From: Ipomoea triloba
Lineage: Eukaryota; Streptophyta; Magnoliopsida; Solanales; Convolvulaceae
Assembly (NCBI RefSeq): GCF_003576645.1
Contig: NC_044916.1
Span: forward strand, 21,617,546 to 21,681,545
DNA length: 64,000 bases
Reading direction: 5' to 3'
This document shows, one piece after another, positions 1 through 10,841 of this stretch; the stretch's first letter is position 1; every line of letters starts with the position of its first letter. The translations under genes and the position numbers were made by a program. The notes under the pieces are model-generated. The model worked only from the letters and a program-made list of their open reading frames with translations, ran no database searches and was not told the origin of the DNA.

Positions 1-85
1 TGGGGTGAGAGAGGCTGGAACTCTCAACCTCAGGATCACTCAGAAGCTATGAGACCTACGCGCTAGCCAACTTCGCCACCACCCC
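1..85 (-). tRNA. tRNA-Met(CAT) copy M1, elongator type, damaged
   Basis: Read on the minus strand this is a 74-nt cloverleaf plus an 11-nt intron directly after CATA in the anticodon loop. Among plant nuclear tRNAs only elongator Met and Tyr normally carry introns, which supports elongator rather than initiator Met. This copy has two private changes. The T-loop reads GTTCCAGCC instead of GTTCGAGCC, altering the B box, and a D-stem base is changed (plus strand CTTCGCC for CTGCGCC). Both recur in M4. Transcription is doubtful. Confidence 0.8.
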
Positions 86-274
86 ATGTTGACACTTAGC
101 TTTTAGAGAAGACTGTTTTATAGATGTTTTGCTGGAATTGTGGGCTTTTATACTTTAGAGCAGGGGTGTAGTAAATTTAGTAATAATGTGAATAGAGATT
201 AATGAGGGGAACTAGTATAGCTTAAATAAGAAGGGTAGGGCCTTTTTTTACACTATTCAAGGCATTAGGCTACC

Positions 275-448
275 ATGAGAGCACACTCAGGCCTTTTGGG
301 AAGAGAAGCTAGAAAGAAGAAGAAGAAGAAAATCAAAGAAGGGAAAAGATCCTTTTTAATTATTTGTGGTCTCAGCTCTTGGCTCTCAACCCTTTATTCT
401 CTGTGCCTCTTCTTTCTGCTCCACCTTGGAGTACAGGGGATAGTCTAA
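275..448 (+). other. 57-codon ATG reading frame repeated in the array spacer
   Basis: This frame opens with ATG. It encodes a lysine-rich stretch (residues 13-25) and then a hydrophobic segment (about residues 27-53) before TAA. It recurs in most units with few changes, but the units are young repeats, so recurrence is not evidence of selection. I recognise no family, and no promoter or polyadenylation context is evident. It is recorded as a candidate only and is probably not a gene. Confidence 0.12.
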
Positions 449-783
449 CTTATACCACCATTCTCTATTGTATCATTCAACCTATCAATCTTAGGGAATG
501 TCAATTATGCTTAAACACTATCATAGACTTAACGTCTGTGGATCATAGGCGAGACCACTTCATTGAGTGCTCTTCTGTCACGCCTCCTTAGAGCAATGCC
601 ATTAGTGCATTTTTATCTATAAGATAAAACGCTGCATTGAAATGGAAATATCCAAATTAGTGTTTCTAAGACACACAAGAAGAAAACCGAACAAGTCCAA
701 CCGGAGCAGTTTTGTAATCACAACATTTTTGTGGCAAAACTGTAGTTTTAACTTTCATCTTACGCTTCTAGCAGGCTATTAAG

Positions 784-808
784 TATAAATAACAGGGTGG
801 AGCAGCAA
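784..808 (+). promoter_or_regulatory. TATA-like box and CAA motif upstream of tRNA-Glu
   Basis: TATAAATA at 784-791 lies about 26 bp before the gene, and CAA at 806-808 lies 2-4 bp before it. Both are typical upstream elements of plant Pol III tRNA genes (TATA-like near -30, CAA near the start). They recur in nearly all units, with variants such as TGTAAATA and loss of the TATA-like box in some diverged units. The Met genes also have CAA a few bases upstream on the minus strand. Confidence 0.6.
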
Positions 809-809
809 A

Positions 810-882
810 TCCGTTGTAGTCTAGTCGGTTAGGATACTCGGCTCTCACCCGAGAGACCCGGGTTCGATTCCCGGCAACGGAA
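810..882 (+). tRNA. tRNA-Glu(CTC) copy G1, consensus
   Basis: This is a complete 73-nt cloverleaf that reads GAG codons. The acceptor TCCGTTG pairs with CAACGGA, followed by discriminator A. The anticodon stem CTCGG/CCGAG encloses CTCTCAC with anticodon CTC. The T-arm CCGGG/CCCGG has loop TTCGATT, so the B box GGTTCGATTCC is intact, and D-loop GG is present. A TTTT terminator follows within 6 bp. The CTC anticodon and linkage to intron-containing tRNA-Met mark it as nuclear, not plastid. Confidence 0.95.
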
Positions 883-887
883 ACTCC

Positions 888-891
888 TTTT
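888..891 (+). terminator. Pol III terminator of tRNA-Glu
   Basis: A TTTT run starts 6 bp after the tRNA-Glu 3' end. Diverged units have TTTTT or weaker TTTCT at the same place. Confidence 0.7.
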
Positions 892-929
892 ATGCTTTGA
901 TTTTGTACCGCGCGTTCACGGCGGAGGGG

Positions 930-934
930 AAAAA
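930..934 (-). terminator. Pol III terminator of tRNA-Met
   Basis: AAAAA on the plus strand is a T5 run on the minus strand, 6 bp beyond the tRNA-Met 3' end. With the T4 run at 888-891, the two convergent genes each have their own terminator within the 58-bp interval. Confidence 0.7.
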
Positions 935-940
935 GGATAT

Positions 941-1025
941 TGGGGTGAGAGAGGCTCGAACTCTCAACCTCAGGATCACTCAGAAGCTATGAGACCTACG
1001 CGCTAGCCAACTGCGCCACCACCCC
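941..1025 (-). tRNA. tRNA-Met(CAT) copy M2, consensus
   Basis: Complete elongator tRNA-Met: acceptor GGGGTGG pairs with TCACCCC (one G-U pair), then discriminator A. The anticodon is CAT, followed by an 11-nt intron GCTTCTGAGTG after CATA. The T-loop TTCGAGC gives an intact B box. Plant elongator tRNA-Met genes carry an intron at this position. Likely functional. Confidence 0.95.
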
Positions 1026-1749
1026 ATGTTGACACTTAGCTTTTAGAGAAGACTATTTTATAGATGTTTTACTGGAATTGTGGGCTTTTATACTTTAAAG
1101 CAGGGGTGTAGTAAATTTAGTAATAATGTGAATAGAGATTAATGAGGGGAACTAGTATAGCTTAAATAAGACGGGTAGGGCCTTTGTTTACACTATTCAT
1201 GGCATTAGGCTACCATGAGAGCACACTCAGGCCTTTTGGGAAGAGAAGCTAGAAAGAAGAAGAAGAAGAAAATCAAAGAAGGGAAAAGATCCTTTTTAAT
1301 TATTTGTGGTCTCAGCTCTTGGCTCTCAACCCTTTATTCTCTGTGCCTCTTCTTTCTGCTCCACCTTGGAGTACAGGGGATAGTCTAACTTATACCACCA
1401 TTCTCTATTGTATCATTCAACCTATCAATCTTAGGGAATGTCAATTATGCTTAAGCACTATCATAGACTTAACGTCTGTGGATCATAGGCGAGACCACTT
1501 CATTGAGTGCTCTTCTGTCACGCCTCCTTAGAGCAATGCCATTAGTGCATTTTTAGCTATAAGATAAAACGCTGCATTGAAATGGAAATATCCAAATTAG
1601 TGCTTCTAAGACACACAAGAAGAAAACCGAACAAGTCCAACCGGAGCAGTTTTGTAATCACAACATTTTTGTGGCAAAACTGTAGTTTTAACTTTCATCT
1701 TACGCTTCTAGCAGGCTATTAAGTATAAATAACAGGGTGGAGCAGCAAA

Positions 1750-1822
1750 TCCGTTGTAGTCTAGTCGGTTAGGATACTCGGCTCTCACCCGAGAGACCCG
1801 GGTTCGATTCCCGGCAACGGAA
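1750..1822 (+). tRNA. tRNA-Glu(CTC) copy G2, consensus
   Basis: Identical to the 810-882 copy; A and B boxes intact and T4 terminator present. Confidence 0.95.
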
Positions 1823-1880
1823 ACTCCTTTTATGCTTTGATTTTGTACCGCGCGTTCACGGCGGAGGGGAAAAAGGATAT

Positions 1881-1965
1881 TGGGGTGAGAGAGGCTCGAA
1901 CTCTCAACCTCAGGATCACTCAGAAGCTATGAGACCTACGCGCTAGCCAACTGCGCCACCACCCC
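1881..1965 (-). tRNA. tRNA-Met(CAT) copy M3, consensus
   Basis: Identical to the 941-1025 copy, including the 11-nt intron. Confidence 0.95.
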
Positions 1966-2689
1966 ATGTTGACACTTAGCTTTTAGAGAAGACTGTTTTA
2001 TAGATGTTTTGCTGGAATTGTGGGCTTTTATATTTTAGAGCAGGGGTGTAGTAAATTTAGTAATAATGTGAATAGAGATTAATGAGGGGAACTAGTATAG
2101 CTTAAATAAGAAGGGTAGGGCCTTTTTTTACACTATTCAAGGCATTAGGCTACCATGAGAGCACACTCAGGCCTTTTGGGAAGAGAAGCTAGAAAGAAGA
2201 AGAAGAAGAAAATCAAAGAAGGGAAAAGATCCTTTTTAATTATTTGTGGTCTCAGCTCTTGGCTCTCAACCCTTTATTCTCTGTGCCTCTTCTTTCTGCT
2301 CCACCTTGGAGTACAGGGGATAGTCTAACTTATACCACCATTCTCTATTGTATCATTCAACCTATCAATCTTAGGGAATGTCAATTATGCTTAAGCACTA
2401 TCATAGACTTAACGTCTGTGGATCATAGGCGAGACCACTTCATTGAGTGCTCTTCTGTCACGCCTCCTTAGAGCAATGCCATTAGTGCATTTTTAGCTAT
2501 AAGATAAAACGCTGCATTGAAATGGAAATATCCAAATTAGTGCTTCTAAGACACACAAGAAGAAAACCGAACAAGTCCAACCGGAGCAGTTTTGTAATCA
2601 CAACATTTTTGTGGCAAAACTGTAGTTTTAACTTTCATCTTACGCTTCTAGCAGGCTATTAAGTATAAATAACAGGGTGGAGCAGCAAA

Positions 2690-2762
2690 TCCGTTGTAGT
2701 CTAGTCGGTTAGGATACTCGGCTCTCACCCGAGAGACCCGGGTTCGATTCCCGGCAACGGAA
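2690..2762 (+). tRNA. tRNA-Glu(CTC) copy G3, consensus
   Basis: Identical to the 810-882 copy. Confidence 0.95.
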
Positions 2763-2820
2763 ACTCCTTTTATGCTTTGATTTTGTACCGCGCGTTCACG
2801 GCGGAGGGGAAAAAGGATAT

Positions 2821-2905
2821 TGGGGTGAGAGAGGCTGGAACTCTCAACCTCAGGATCACTCAGAAGCTATGAGACCTACGCGCTAGCCAACTTCGCCACC
2901 ACCCC
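2821..2905 (-). tRNA. tRNA-Met(CAT) copy M4, damaged as M1
   Basis: Shares both private changes of the copy at 1-85 (T-loop GTTCCAGCC and the D-stem change) exactly 2,820 bp, or three units, away. This points to duplication of a three-unit block. Confidence 0.8.
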
Positions 2906-3629
2906 ATGTTGACACTTAGCTTTTAGAGAAGACTGTTTTATAGATGTTTTGCTGGAATTGTGGGCTTTTATATTTTAGAGCAGGGGTGTAGTAAATTTAG
3001 TAATAATGTGAATAGAGATTAATGAGGGGAACTAGTATAGCTTAAATAAGAAGGGTAGGGCCTTTGTTTACACTATTCAAGGCATTAGGCTACCATGAGA
3101 GCACACTCAGGCCTTTTGGGAAGAGAAGCTAGAAAGAAGAAGAAGAAGAAAATCAAAGAAGGGAAAAGATCCTTTTTAATTATTTGTGGTCTCAGCTCTT
3201 GGCTCTCAACCCTTTATTCTCTGTGCCTCTTCTTTCTGCTCCACCTTGGAGTACAGGGGATAGTCTAACTTATACCACCATTCTCTATTGTATCATTCAA
3301 CCTATCAATCTTAGGGAATGTCAATTATGCTTAAGCACTATCATAGACTTAACGTCTGTGGATCATAGGCGAGACCACTTCATTGAGTGCTCTTCTGTCA
3401 CGCCTCCTTAGAGCAATGCCATTAGTGCATTTTTAGCTATAAGATAAAACGCTGCATTGAAATGGAAATATCCAAATTAGTGCTTCTAAGACACACAAGA
3501 AGAAAACCGAACAAGTCCAACCGGAGCAGTTTTGTAATCACAACATTTTTGTGGCAAAACTGTAGTTTTAACTTTCATCTTACGCTTCTAGCAGGCTATT
3601 AAGTATAAATAACAGGGTGGAGCAGCAAA

Positions 3630-3702
3630 TCCGTTGTAGTCTAGTCGGTTAGGATACTCGGCTCTCACCCGAGAGACCCGGGTTCGATTCCCGGCAACGG
3701 AA
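3630..3702 (+). tRNA. tRNA-Glu(CTC) copy G4, consensus
   Basis: Identical to the 810-882 copy. Confidence 0.95.
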
Positions 3703-3760
3703 ACTCCTTTTATGCTTTGATTTTGTACCGCGCGTTCACGGCGGAGGGGAAAAAGGATAT

Positions 3761-3827
3761 TGGGGTGAGAGAGGCTCGAACTCAGAAGCTATGAGACCTA
3801 CGCGCTAGCCAACTGCGCCACCACCCC
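3761..3827 (-). pseudogene. tRNA-Met copy M5, 18-bp internal deletion
   Basis: Only 67 bp remain of 85. The deletion removes one strand of the T-stem, the variable loop, the 3' side of the anticodon stem and part of the intron. The ACTC at both edges suggests slippage between short repeats. It cannot fold as a tRNA. Confidence 0.9.
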
Positions 3828-4551
3828 ATGTTGACACTTAGCTTTTAGAGAAGACTGTTTTATAGATGTTTTGCTGGAATTGTGGGCTTTTATATTTTAG
3901 AGCAGGGGTGTAGTAAATTTAGTAATAATGTGAATAGAGATTAATGAGGGGAACTAGTATAGCTTAAATAAGAAGGGTAGGGCCTTTTTTTACACTATTC
4001 AAGGCATTAGGCTACCATGAGAGCACACTCAGGCCTTTTGGGAAGAGAAGCTAGAAAGAAGAAGAAGAAGAAAATCAAAGAAGGGAAAAGATCCTTTTTA
4101 ATTATTTGTGGTCTCAGCTCTTGGCTCTCAACCCTTTATTCTCTGTGCCTCTTCTTTCTGCTCCACCTTGGAGTACAGGGGATAGTCTAACTTATACCAC
4201 AATTCTCTATTGTATCATTCAACCTATCAATCTTAGGGAATGTCAATTATGCTTAAACACTATCATAGACTTAACGTCTGTGGATCATAGGCGAGACCAC
4301 TTCATTGAGTGCTCTTCTGTCACGCCTCCTTAGAGCAATGCCATTAGTGCATTTTTAGCTATAAGATAAAACGCTGCATTGAAATGGAAATATCCAAATT
4401 AGTGTTTCTAAGACACACAAGGAGAAAACCGAACAAGTCCAACCGGAGCAGTTTTGTAATCACAACATTTTTGTGGCAAAACTGTAGTTTTAACTTTCAT
4501 CTTACGCTTCTAGCAGGCTATTAAGTATAAATAACAGGGTGGAGCAGCAAA

Positions 4552-4624
4552 TCCGTTGTAGTCTAGTCGATTAGGATACTCAGCTCTCACCCGAGAGACC
4601 CGGGTTCGATTCCCGGCAACGGAA
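4552..4624 (+). tRNA. tRNA-Glu(CTC) copy G5, anticodon-stem mismatch
   Basis: D-loop reads TCGATT instead of TCGGTT, and the anticodon stem reads CTCAG against CCGAG (an A-C mismatch). Acceptor and B box are intact. Possibly transcribed but structurally weakened. Confidence 0.8.
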
Positions 4625-4682
4625 ACTCCTTTTATGCTTTGATTTTGTACCGCGCGTTCACGGCGGAGGGGAAAAAGGATAT

Positions 4683-4767
4683 TGGGGTGAGAGAGGCTCG
4701 AACTCTCAACCTCAGGATCACTCAGAAGCTATGAGACCTACGCGCTAGCCAACAGCGCCACCACCCC
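4683..4767 (-). tRNA. tRNA-Met(CAT) copy M6, D-loop variant
   Basis: One change (plus strand AACAGCG for AACTGCG) alters the first D-loop base, normally an A. All else is consensus. Confidence 0.85.
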
Positions 4768-5530
4768 ATGTTGACACTTAGCTTTTAGAGAAGACTATTT
4801 TATAGATGTTTTACTGGAATTGTGGGCTTTTATACTTTAAAGCAGGGGTGTAGTAAATTTAGTAATAATGTGAATAGAGATTAATGTGGGGAACTAGTAT
4901 AGCTTAAATAAGACGGGTAGGGCCTTTGTGGGGAACTAGTATAGCTTAAATAAGACGGGTAGGGCCTTTGTTTACACTATTCATGGCATTAGGCTACCAT
5001 GAGAGCACACTCAGGCCTTTTGGGAAGAGAAGCTAGAAAGAAGAAGAAGAAGAAAATCAAAGAAGGGAAAAGATCCTTTTTAATTATTTGTGGTCTCAGC
5101 TCTTGGCTCTCAACCCTTTATTCTCTGTGCCTCTTCTTTCTGCTCCACCTTGGAGTACAGGGGATAGTCTAACTTATACCACCATTCTCTATTGTATCAT
5201 TCAACCTATCAATCTTAGGGAATGTCAATTATGCTTAAGCACTATCATAGACTTAACGTCTGTGGATCATAGGCGAGACCACTTCATTGAGTGCTCTTCT
5301 GTCACGCCTCCTTAGAGCAATTCCATTAGTGCATTTTTAGCTATAAGATAAAACGCTGCATTGAAATGGAAATATCCAAATTAGTGCTTCTAAGACACAC
5401 AAGAAGAAAACCGAACAAGTCCAACCGGAGCAGTTTTGTAATCACAGCATTTGTGTGGCAAAACTGTAGTTTTAACTTTCATCTTACGCTAGCAGGCTAT
5501 TAAGTATAAATAACAGGCTGGAGCAGCAAA

Positions 5531-5603
5531 TCCGTTGTAGTCTAGTCGGTTAGGATACTTGGCTCTCACCCGAGAGACTCGGGTTCGATTCTCGACAACA
5601 GAA
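5531..5603 (+). tRNA. tRNA-Glu(CTC) copy G6, five transitions
   Basis: Changes at positions 30, 49, 62, 65 and 70 are all C-to-T or G-to-A. The T-stem outer pair changes from C49-G65 to T49-A65, so pairing survives there, with a G-U pair at 52-62. A C-A mismatch appears at 3-70 in the acceptor. Anticodon and B-box core are intact. Confidence 0.75.
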
Positions 5604-5661
5604 ACTCCTTTTATGCTTTGATTTTGTACCGCGCGTTCACGGCGGAGCGGAAAAAGGATAT

Positions 5662-5746
5662 TGGGGTGAGAGAGGCTCGAACTCTCAACCTCAGGATCAC
5701 TCAGAAGCTATGAGACCTACGCGCTAGCCAACTGCGCTACCACCCC
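5662..5746 (-). tRNA. tRNA-Met(CAT) copy M7, D-stem variant
   Basis: A single change in the A-box side of the D-stem (plus strand GCGCTACC for GCGCCACC). Intron and B box intact. Confidence 0.85.
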
Positions 5747-6470
5747 ATGTTGACACTTAGCTTTTAGAGAAGACTATTTTATAGATGTTTTGCTGGAATT
5801 GTGGGCTTTTATATTTTAGAGCAGGGGTGTAGTAAATTTAGTAATAATGTGAATAGAGATTAATGAGGGGAACTAGTATAGCTTAAATAAGAAGGGTAGG
5901 GCCTTTGTTTACACTATTCACGGCATTAGGCTACCTTGAGAGCACACTCAGGCCTTTTGGGAAGAGAAGCTAGAAAGAAGAAGAAGAAGAAAGTCAAAGA
6001 AGGGAAAAGATCCTTTTTAATTATTTGTGGTCTCAGCTCTTGGCTCTCAACCCTTTATTCTCTGTGCCTCTTCTTTCTGCTCCACCTTGGAGTACAGGGG
6101 ATAGTCTAACTTATACCACCATTCTCTATTGTATCATTCAACCTATCAATCTTAGGGAATGTCAATTATGCTTAAGCACTATCATAGACTTAACGTCTAT
6201 GGATCATAGGCGAGACCACTTCATTGAGTGCTCTTCTGTCACGCCTCCTTAGAGCAATTCCATTAGTGCATTTTTAGTTATAAGATAAAACGCTGCATTG
6301 AAATGGAAATATCCAAATTAGTGCATCTAAGATACACAAGAAGAAAACCGAACAAGTCCAACCGGAGAAGTTTTGTAATCACAGCATTTGTGTGGCAAAA
6401 CTGTAGTTTTAACTTTCATCTTACGCTTCTAACAGGCTATTAAGTATAAATAACAGGGTGGAGCAATAAA

Positions 6471-6543
6471 TCCGTTGTAGTCTAGTCGATTAGGATACTC
6501 GGCTCTCACCCGAGAGACCCGGGTTCAATTCCCGGCAACGGAA
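6471..6543 (+). tRNA. tRNA-Glu(CTC) copy G7, B-box TTCAATT
   Basis: D-loop TCGATT, and B-box CG changed to CA. The acceptor and anticodon arms are consensus. Confidence 0.8.
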
Positions 6544-6601
6544 ACTCCTTTTATGCTTTGATTTTGTACCGCGCGTTCACGGCGGAGGGGAAAAAGGATA
6601 T

Positions 6602-6686
6602 TGAGGTGAGATTGGCTCGAACTCTCGACCTCAGGATCACTTAGAAGCTATGAGACCTACGCGCTAGGCAACTGCGCCACCACCCC
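6602..6686 (-). tRNA. tRNA-Met(CAT) copy M8, degenerate
   Basis: Acceptor 3' strand altered (plus strand TGAGGTG), a T-stem change (GATTGG for GAGAGG), an intron change (ACTTAGAAG) and a D-loop change (CTAGGC). Anticodon CAT is retained. Probably inactive. Confidence 0.65.
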
Positions 6687-7409
6687 ATGGTGACTCTTAG
6701 CTTTTAGAGAAGACTATTTTATAGATGTTTTACTGGAATTGTGGGCTTTTATATTTTAGAGCAGGGGTGTAGTAAATTTAGTAATAATGTGAATAGAGAT
6801 TAATGAGGGGAACTAGTATAGCTTAAATAAGAAGGGTAGGGCCTTTGTTTACACTATTCAAGGCATTAGGCTACCATGAGAGCACACTCAGGCCTTTTGG
6901 GAAGAGAAGCTAGAAAGAAGAAGAAGAAGAAAGTCAAAGAAGGGAAAAGATCCTTTTTAATTATTTGTGGTCTCAGCTCTTGGCTCTCAACCCTTTATTC
7001 TCTGTGCCTCTTCTTTCTGCTCCACCTTGGAGTACAGGGGATAGTCTAACTTATACCACCATTCTCTATTGTATCATTCAACCTATCAATCTTAGGGAAT
7101 GTCAATTATGCTTAAGCACTATCATAGACTTAACGTCTGTGGATCATAGGCGAGAGCACTTCATTGAGTGCTCTTCTGTCACGCCTCCTTAGAGCAATGC
7201 CATTAGTGCATTTTTAGCTATAAGATGAAACGCTGCATTGAAATGGAAATATCCAAATTATGCTTCTAAGACACACAAGAAGAAAACCGAACAAGTCCAA
7301 CCGGAGCAGTTTTGTAATCACAACATTTTTGTGGCAAAACTGTAGTTTTAACTTTCATCCTACGCTTCTAGCAGGCTATTAAGTGTAAATAACAGGGTGG
7401 AGCAATAAA

Positions 7410-7482
7410 TCCGTTGTAGTCTAGTCGATTAGGATACTCGGCTCTCACCCGAGAGACCCGGGTTCAATTCCCGGCAACGGAA
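7410..7482 (+). tRNA. tRNA-Glu(CTC) copy G8, B-box TTCAATT
   Basis: Same two variants as the copy at 6471-6543. The upstream TATA-like box is changed to TGTAAATA. Confidence 0.8.
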
Positions 7483-7540
7483 ACTCCTTTTATGCTTTGA
7501 TTTTGTACCGCGCGTTCACGGCGGAGGGGAAAAGGGATAT

Positions 7541-7625
7541 TGGGGTGAGAGAGGCTCGAACTCTCAACCTCAGGATCACTCAAAAGCTATGAGACCTACG
7601 CGCTAGCCCACTGCGCCACCACCCC
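7541..7625 (-). tRNA. tRNA-Met(CAT) copy M9, minor variants
   Basis: One intron base is changed (CTCAAAAGC) and one D-loop base (CTAGCCCAC). B box intact. Confidence 0.85.
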
Positions 7626-8349
7626 ATGTTAACACTTAGCTTTTAGAGCAGACTATTTTATAGATGTTTTACTGGAATTGTGGGCTTTTATACTTTAGAG
7701 CTGGGGTGTAGTAAATTTAGTAATAATGTGAATAGAGATTAATGAGGGGAACTAGTATAGCTTAAATAAGAAGGGTAGGGCCTTTGTTTACACTATTTAA
7801 TGCATTAGGCTACCATGAGAGCACACTCAGGCCTTTTGGGAAGAGAAGCTAGAAAGAAGAAGAAGAAGAAAATCAAAGAAGGGAAAAGATCCTTTTTAAT
7901 TATTTGTGGTCTCAGCTCTTGGCTCTCAACCCTTTATTCTCTGTGCCTCTTCTTTCTGCTCCACCTTGGAGCATAGGGGATAGTCTAACTTATACCACCA
8001 TTCTCTATTGTATCATTCAACCTATCAATCTTAGGGAATGTCAATTATGCTTAAGCACTATCATAGACTTAACGTCTGTGGATCATAGGCGAGACCACTT
8101 CATTGAGTGCTCTTCTGTCACGCCTCCTTAGAGCAATGCCATTAGTGCATTTTTAGCTATAAGATAAAACGCTGCATTGAAATGGAAATATCCAAATTAG
8201 TGCTTTTAAGACACACAAGAAGAAAACCGAACAAGTCCAACCGGAGCAGTTTTGTAATCACAGCATTTTTGTGGCAAAACTGTAGTTTTAACTTTAATCT
8301 TACGCTTCTAGCAGGCTATTAAGTCTAAATAACAGGGTGGAGCAGCAAA

Positions 8350-8422
8350 TCCATTGTAGTCTAGTCGGTTAGGATACTCGGCTCTCACTCGAGAGACCCG
8401 GGTTCGATTCCCGGCAACGGAA
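8350..8422 (+). tRNA. tRNA-Glu(CTC) copy G9, acceptor mismatch
   Basis: Acceptor TCCATTG puts A4 opposite C69, and one anticodon-stem C-to-T gives a G-U pair. The B box is intact. Confidence 0.8.
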
Positions 8423-8480
8423 ACTCCTTTTATGCTTTGATTTTGCACCGCACGCTCATGTCGGAGGGGAAAAAGGATAT

Positions 8481-8565
8481 TGGTGTGAGAGAGGCTCAAA
8501 CTCTCGACCTCAAGATCACTCAGAAGCTATGAAACCTACGCGCTAACCAACTGCGCCACCACCCC
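8481..8565 (-). tRNA. tRNA-Met(CAT) copy M10, degenerate
   Basis: Acceptor changed (TGGTGTG), B-box CG changed to TG on the gene strand, plus anticodon-arm, D-loop and variable-region changes. Probably inactive. Confidence 0.65.
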
Positions 8566-9289
8566 ATGTTGACACATAGCTTTTAGAGAAGACTATTTTA
8601 TAGATGTTTTGCTGGACCTGTGGGCTTTTAAATTTTAGAGCAGGGGTGTAGTAAATTTAGTAATAATGTGAATAGAGATTAATGAGGGGAACTAGTATAG
8701 CTTAAATAAGAAGGGTAGGGCCTTTGTTTACACTATTTAATGCATTAGGCTACCATGAGAGCACACTCAGGCCTTTTGGGAAGAGAAGCTAGAAAGAAGA
8801 AGAAGAAGAAAGTCAAAGAAGGGAAAAGATCCTTTTTAATTATTTGTGGTCTCAGCTCTTGGCTCTCAACCCTTTATTCTCTGTGCCTCTTCTTTCTGCT
8901 CCACCTTGGAGTACAGGGGACAGTCTAACTTATACCACCATTCTCTATTGTATCATTCAACCTATCAATCTTAGGGAATGTCAATTATGCTTAAGCACTA
9001 TCATAGACTTAACGTCTGTGGATCATAGGCGAGAGCACTTCATTGAGTGCTCTTCTGTCATGCCTCCTTAGAGCAATGCCATTAGTGCATTTTTAGCTAT
9101 AAGATAAAACGCTGCGTTGAAATGGAAATATCTAAATTAGTGCTTCTGAGACACATAAGAAGAAAACCGAACAAGTCCAACCGGAGCAGTTTTGTAATCA
9201 CAGCATTTGTGTGACAAAACTGTAGTTTTGACTTTAATCTTACGCTTATAGCAGGCTATTAAGTATAAATAATAGGGTGGAGCAGCAAA

Positions 9290-9362
9290 TCCGTTGTAGT
9301 CTAGTCGGTTAGGATACTCGGCTCTCACTCGAGAGACTCGGGTTTGATTCCCGGCAACGAAA
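9290..9362 (+). tRNA. tRNA-Glu(CTC) copy G10, B-box TTTGATT
   Basis: B-box C-to-T, two further C-to-T changes in the anticodon and T stems, and an acceptor mismatch (CAACGAA). Confidence 0.7.
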
Positions 9363-9420
9363 ACTCATTTTATGCTTTGATTTTGCACCGCGCGTTCACG
9401 GCGGAGCGGAAAAAGGATGT

Positions 9421-9505
9421 TGGGGTGAGAGAGGCTTGAACTCTGGACCTCAGGATCACTCAGAAGCTATGAGACCTACGCGCTAGCTAACTGCGCCACC
9501 ACCCC
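9421..9505 (-). tRNA. tRNA-Met(CAT) copy M11, B-box variant
   Basis: T-loop changed to TTCAAGC on the gene strand, with a T-stem/variable change (CTCTGGACC) and one D-loop change. Confidence 0.7.
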
Positions 9506-10230
9506 ATGTTGACGCATAACTTTTAGAGAAGACTATATTATAGATGTTTTGCTGGAACTGTGGGCTTTTACATTTTAGAGCAGGGGTATAGTAAATTTAG
9601 TAATAATGTGAATAGAGATTAATGAGGGGAACTAGTATAGCTTAATAAAGAAGGGTAGGGCCTTTGTTTACACTATTCAAGGCATTAGGCTACCATGAGA
9701 GCACACTCAGGCCTTTTGGGAACAGAAGCTAGAAAGAAGAAGAAGAAGAAAATCAAAGAAGGGAAAAGATCCTTTTTAATTATTTGTGGTCTCAGCTCTT
9801 GGCTCTCAACCCTTTATTCTCTGTGCCTCTTCTTTCTGCTCCACCTTGGAGTACAGGGGATAGTCTAACTTATACTACCATTCTCTATTGTATCATTCAA
9901 CCTATCAATCTTAGGGAATGTCAATTATGCTTAAGCACTATCATAGACTTAACGTCTATGGATCATATGCGAGACCCACTTCATTGAGTGCTCTTCTGTC
10001 ACGCCACCTTAGAGCAATTCAATTAGTGCATTTTTAGCTATAAGATAAAACGCTGCATTGAAATTGAAATATCCAAATTAGTGCTTCTAAGACACACAAG
10101 AAGAAAACCGAACAAGTCCAACCGGAGCAGTTTTGTAATCACAGCATTTTTGTGGCAAAACTGTAGTTTTAACTTTCATCTTACGCTTCTAGCAGGCTAT
10201 TAAGTATAAATAACAGGGTGGAGCAGCAAA

Positions 10231-10303
10231 TCTGTTGTAGTCTAGTCGGTTAGGATAATCGGCTCTCACCCGAGAGACCCGGGTTCGATTCCCGACAACG
10301 GAA
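10231..10303 (+). tRNA. tRNA-Glu(CTC) copy G11, weakened
   Basis: B box intact. Acceptor TCTGTTG (T3-G70 wobble), an A-G mismatch in the anticodon stem (GATAATC) and T-stem G65-to-A. Confidence 0.75.
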
Positions 10304-10361
10304 ACTCCTTTTATGCTTTGATTTTGTACGGCGCGTTCACGGCGGAGGGGAAAAAGGATAT

Positions 10362-10446
10362 TGGAGTGAGAGAGGCTCGAACTCTCAACCTTAGGATCAC
10401 TCAGAAGCAATGAGACCTACGAGCTAGCCAACTGCACCACCACCAC
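10362..10446 (-). tRNA. tRNA-Met(CAT) copy M12, degenerate
   Basis: Acceptor altered at both ends (plus strand TGGAGTG and CACCAC), the base after the anticodon changed, and D-stem changes. The CAT anticodon survives. Confidence 0.6.
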
Positions 10447-10841
10447 ATGTTGACACATAACTTTTAGAGAAGACTATATTATAGATGTTTTGCTGGAACT
10501 GTGGGCTTTTACATTTTAGAGTAGGGGTGTAGTAAATTTAGTAATAATGTGAATAGAGATTAATGAGGGGAACTAGTATAGCTTAATAAAGAATTTTAGG
10601 GACTTTGTTTTCACTATTCAAGGCATTAGGCTACCATGAGAGCACACTCAGGCCACTATTCAAGGCATTAGGCTACCATGAGAGCACACTCAGGCCTTTT
10701 GGGAACAGAAGCTGGGAAGAAGAAGAAGAAGAAAATCGAAGAAGGGAAAAGATCCTTTTTAATTATTTGTGGTCTCAGCTCTTGGCTCTCAACCATTTAA
10801 TCTCTGTGCCTCTTCTTTCTGCTCAACCTTGGAATACAGGG

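Noticed and set aside
364..591. 75-codon frame repeated about 35 times across the array as a possible gene family
   Set aside because: It begins at TTG with no in-frame ATG, lies in tRNA-array spacer, is cut to 67 codons by a common indel, and recurs only because the unit recurs.
810..1025. Plastid or mitochondrial DNA insertion as source of the tRNAs
   Set aside because: The Glu anticodon is CTC and the Met gene has a short intron after the anticodon, both nuclear features; no organellar neighbours are present.
10189..10410. Minus-strand frames of 60-105 codons over the tRNA genes
   Set aside because: They are translations through the tRNA-Glu gene and its flanks; their conservation reflects the tRNA, not a protein.
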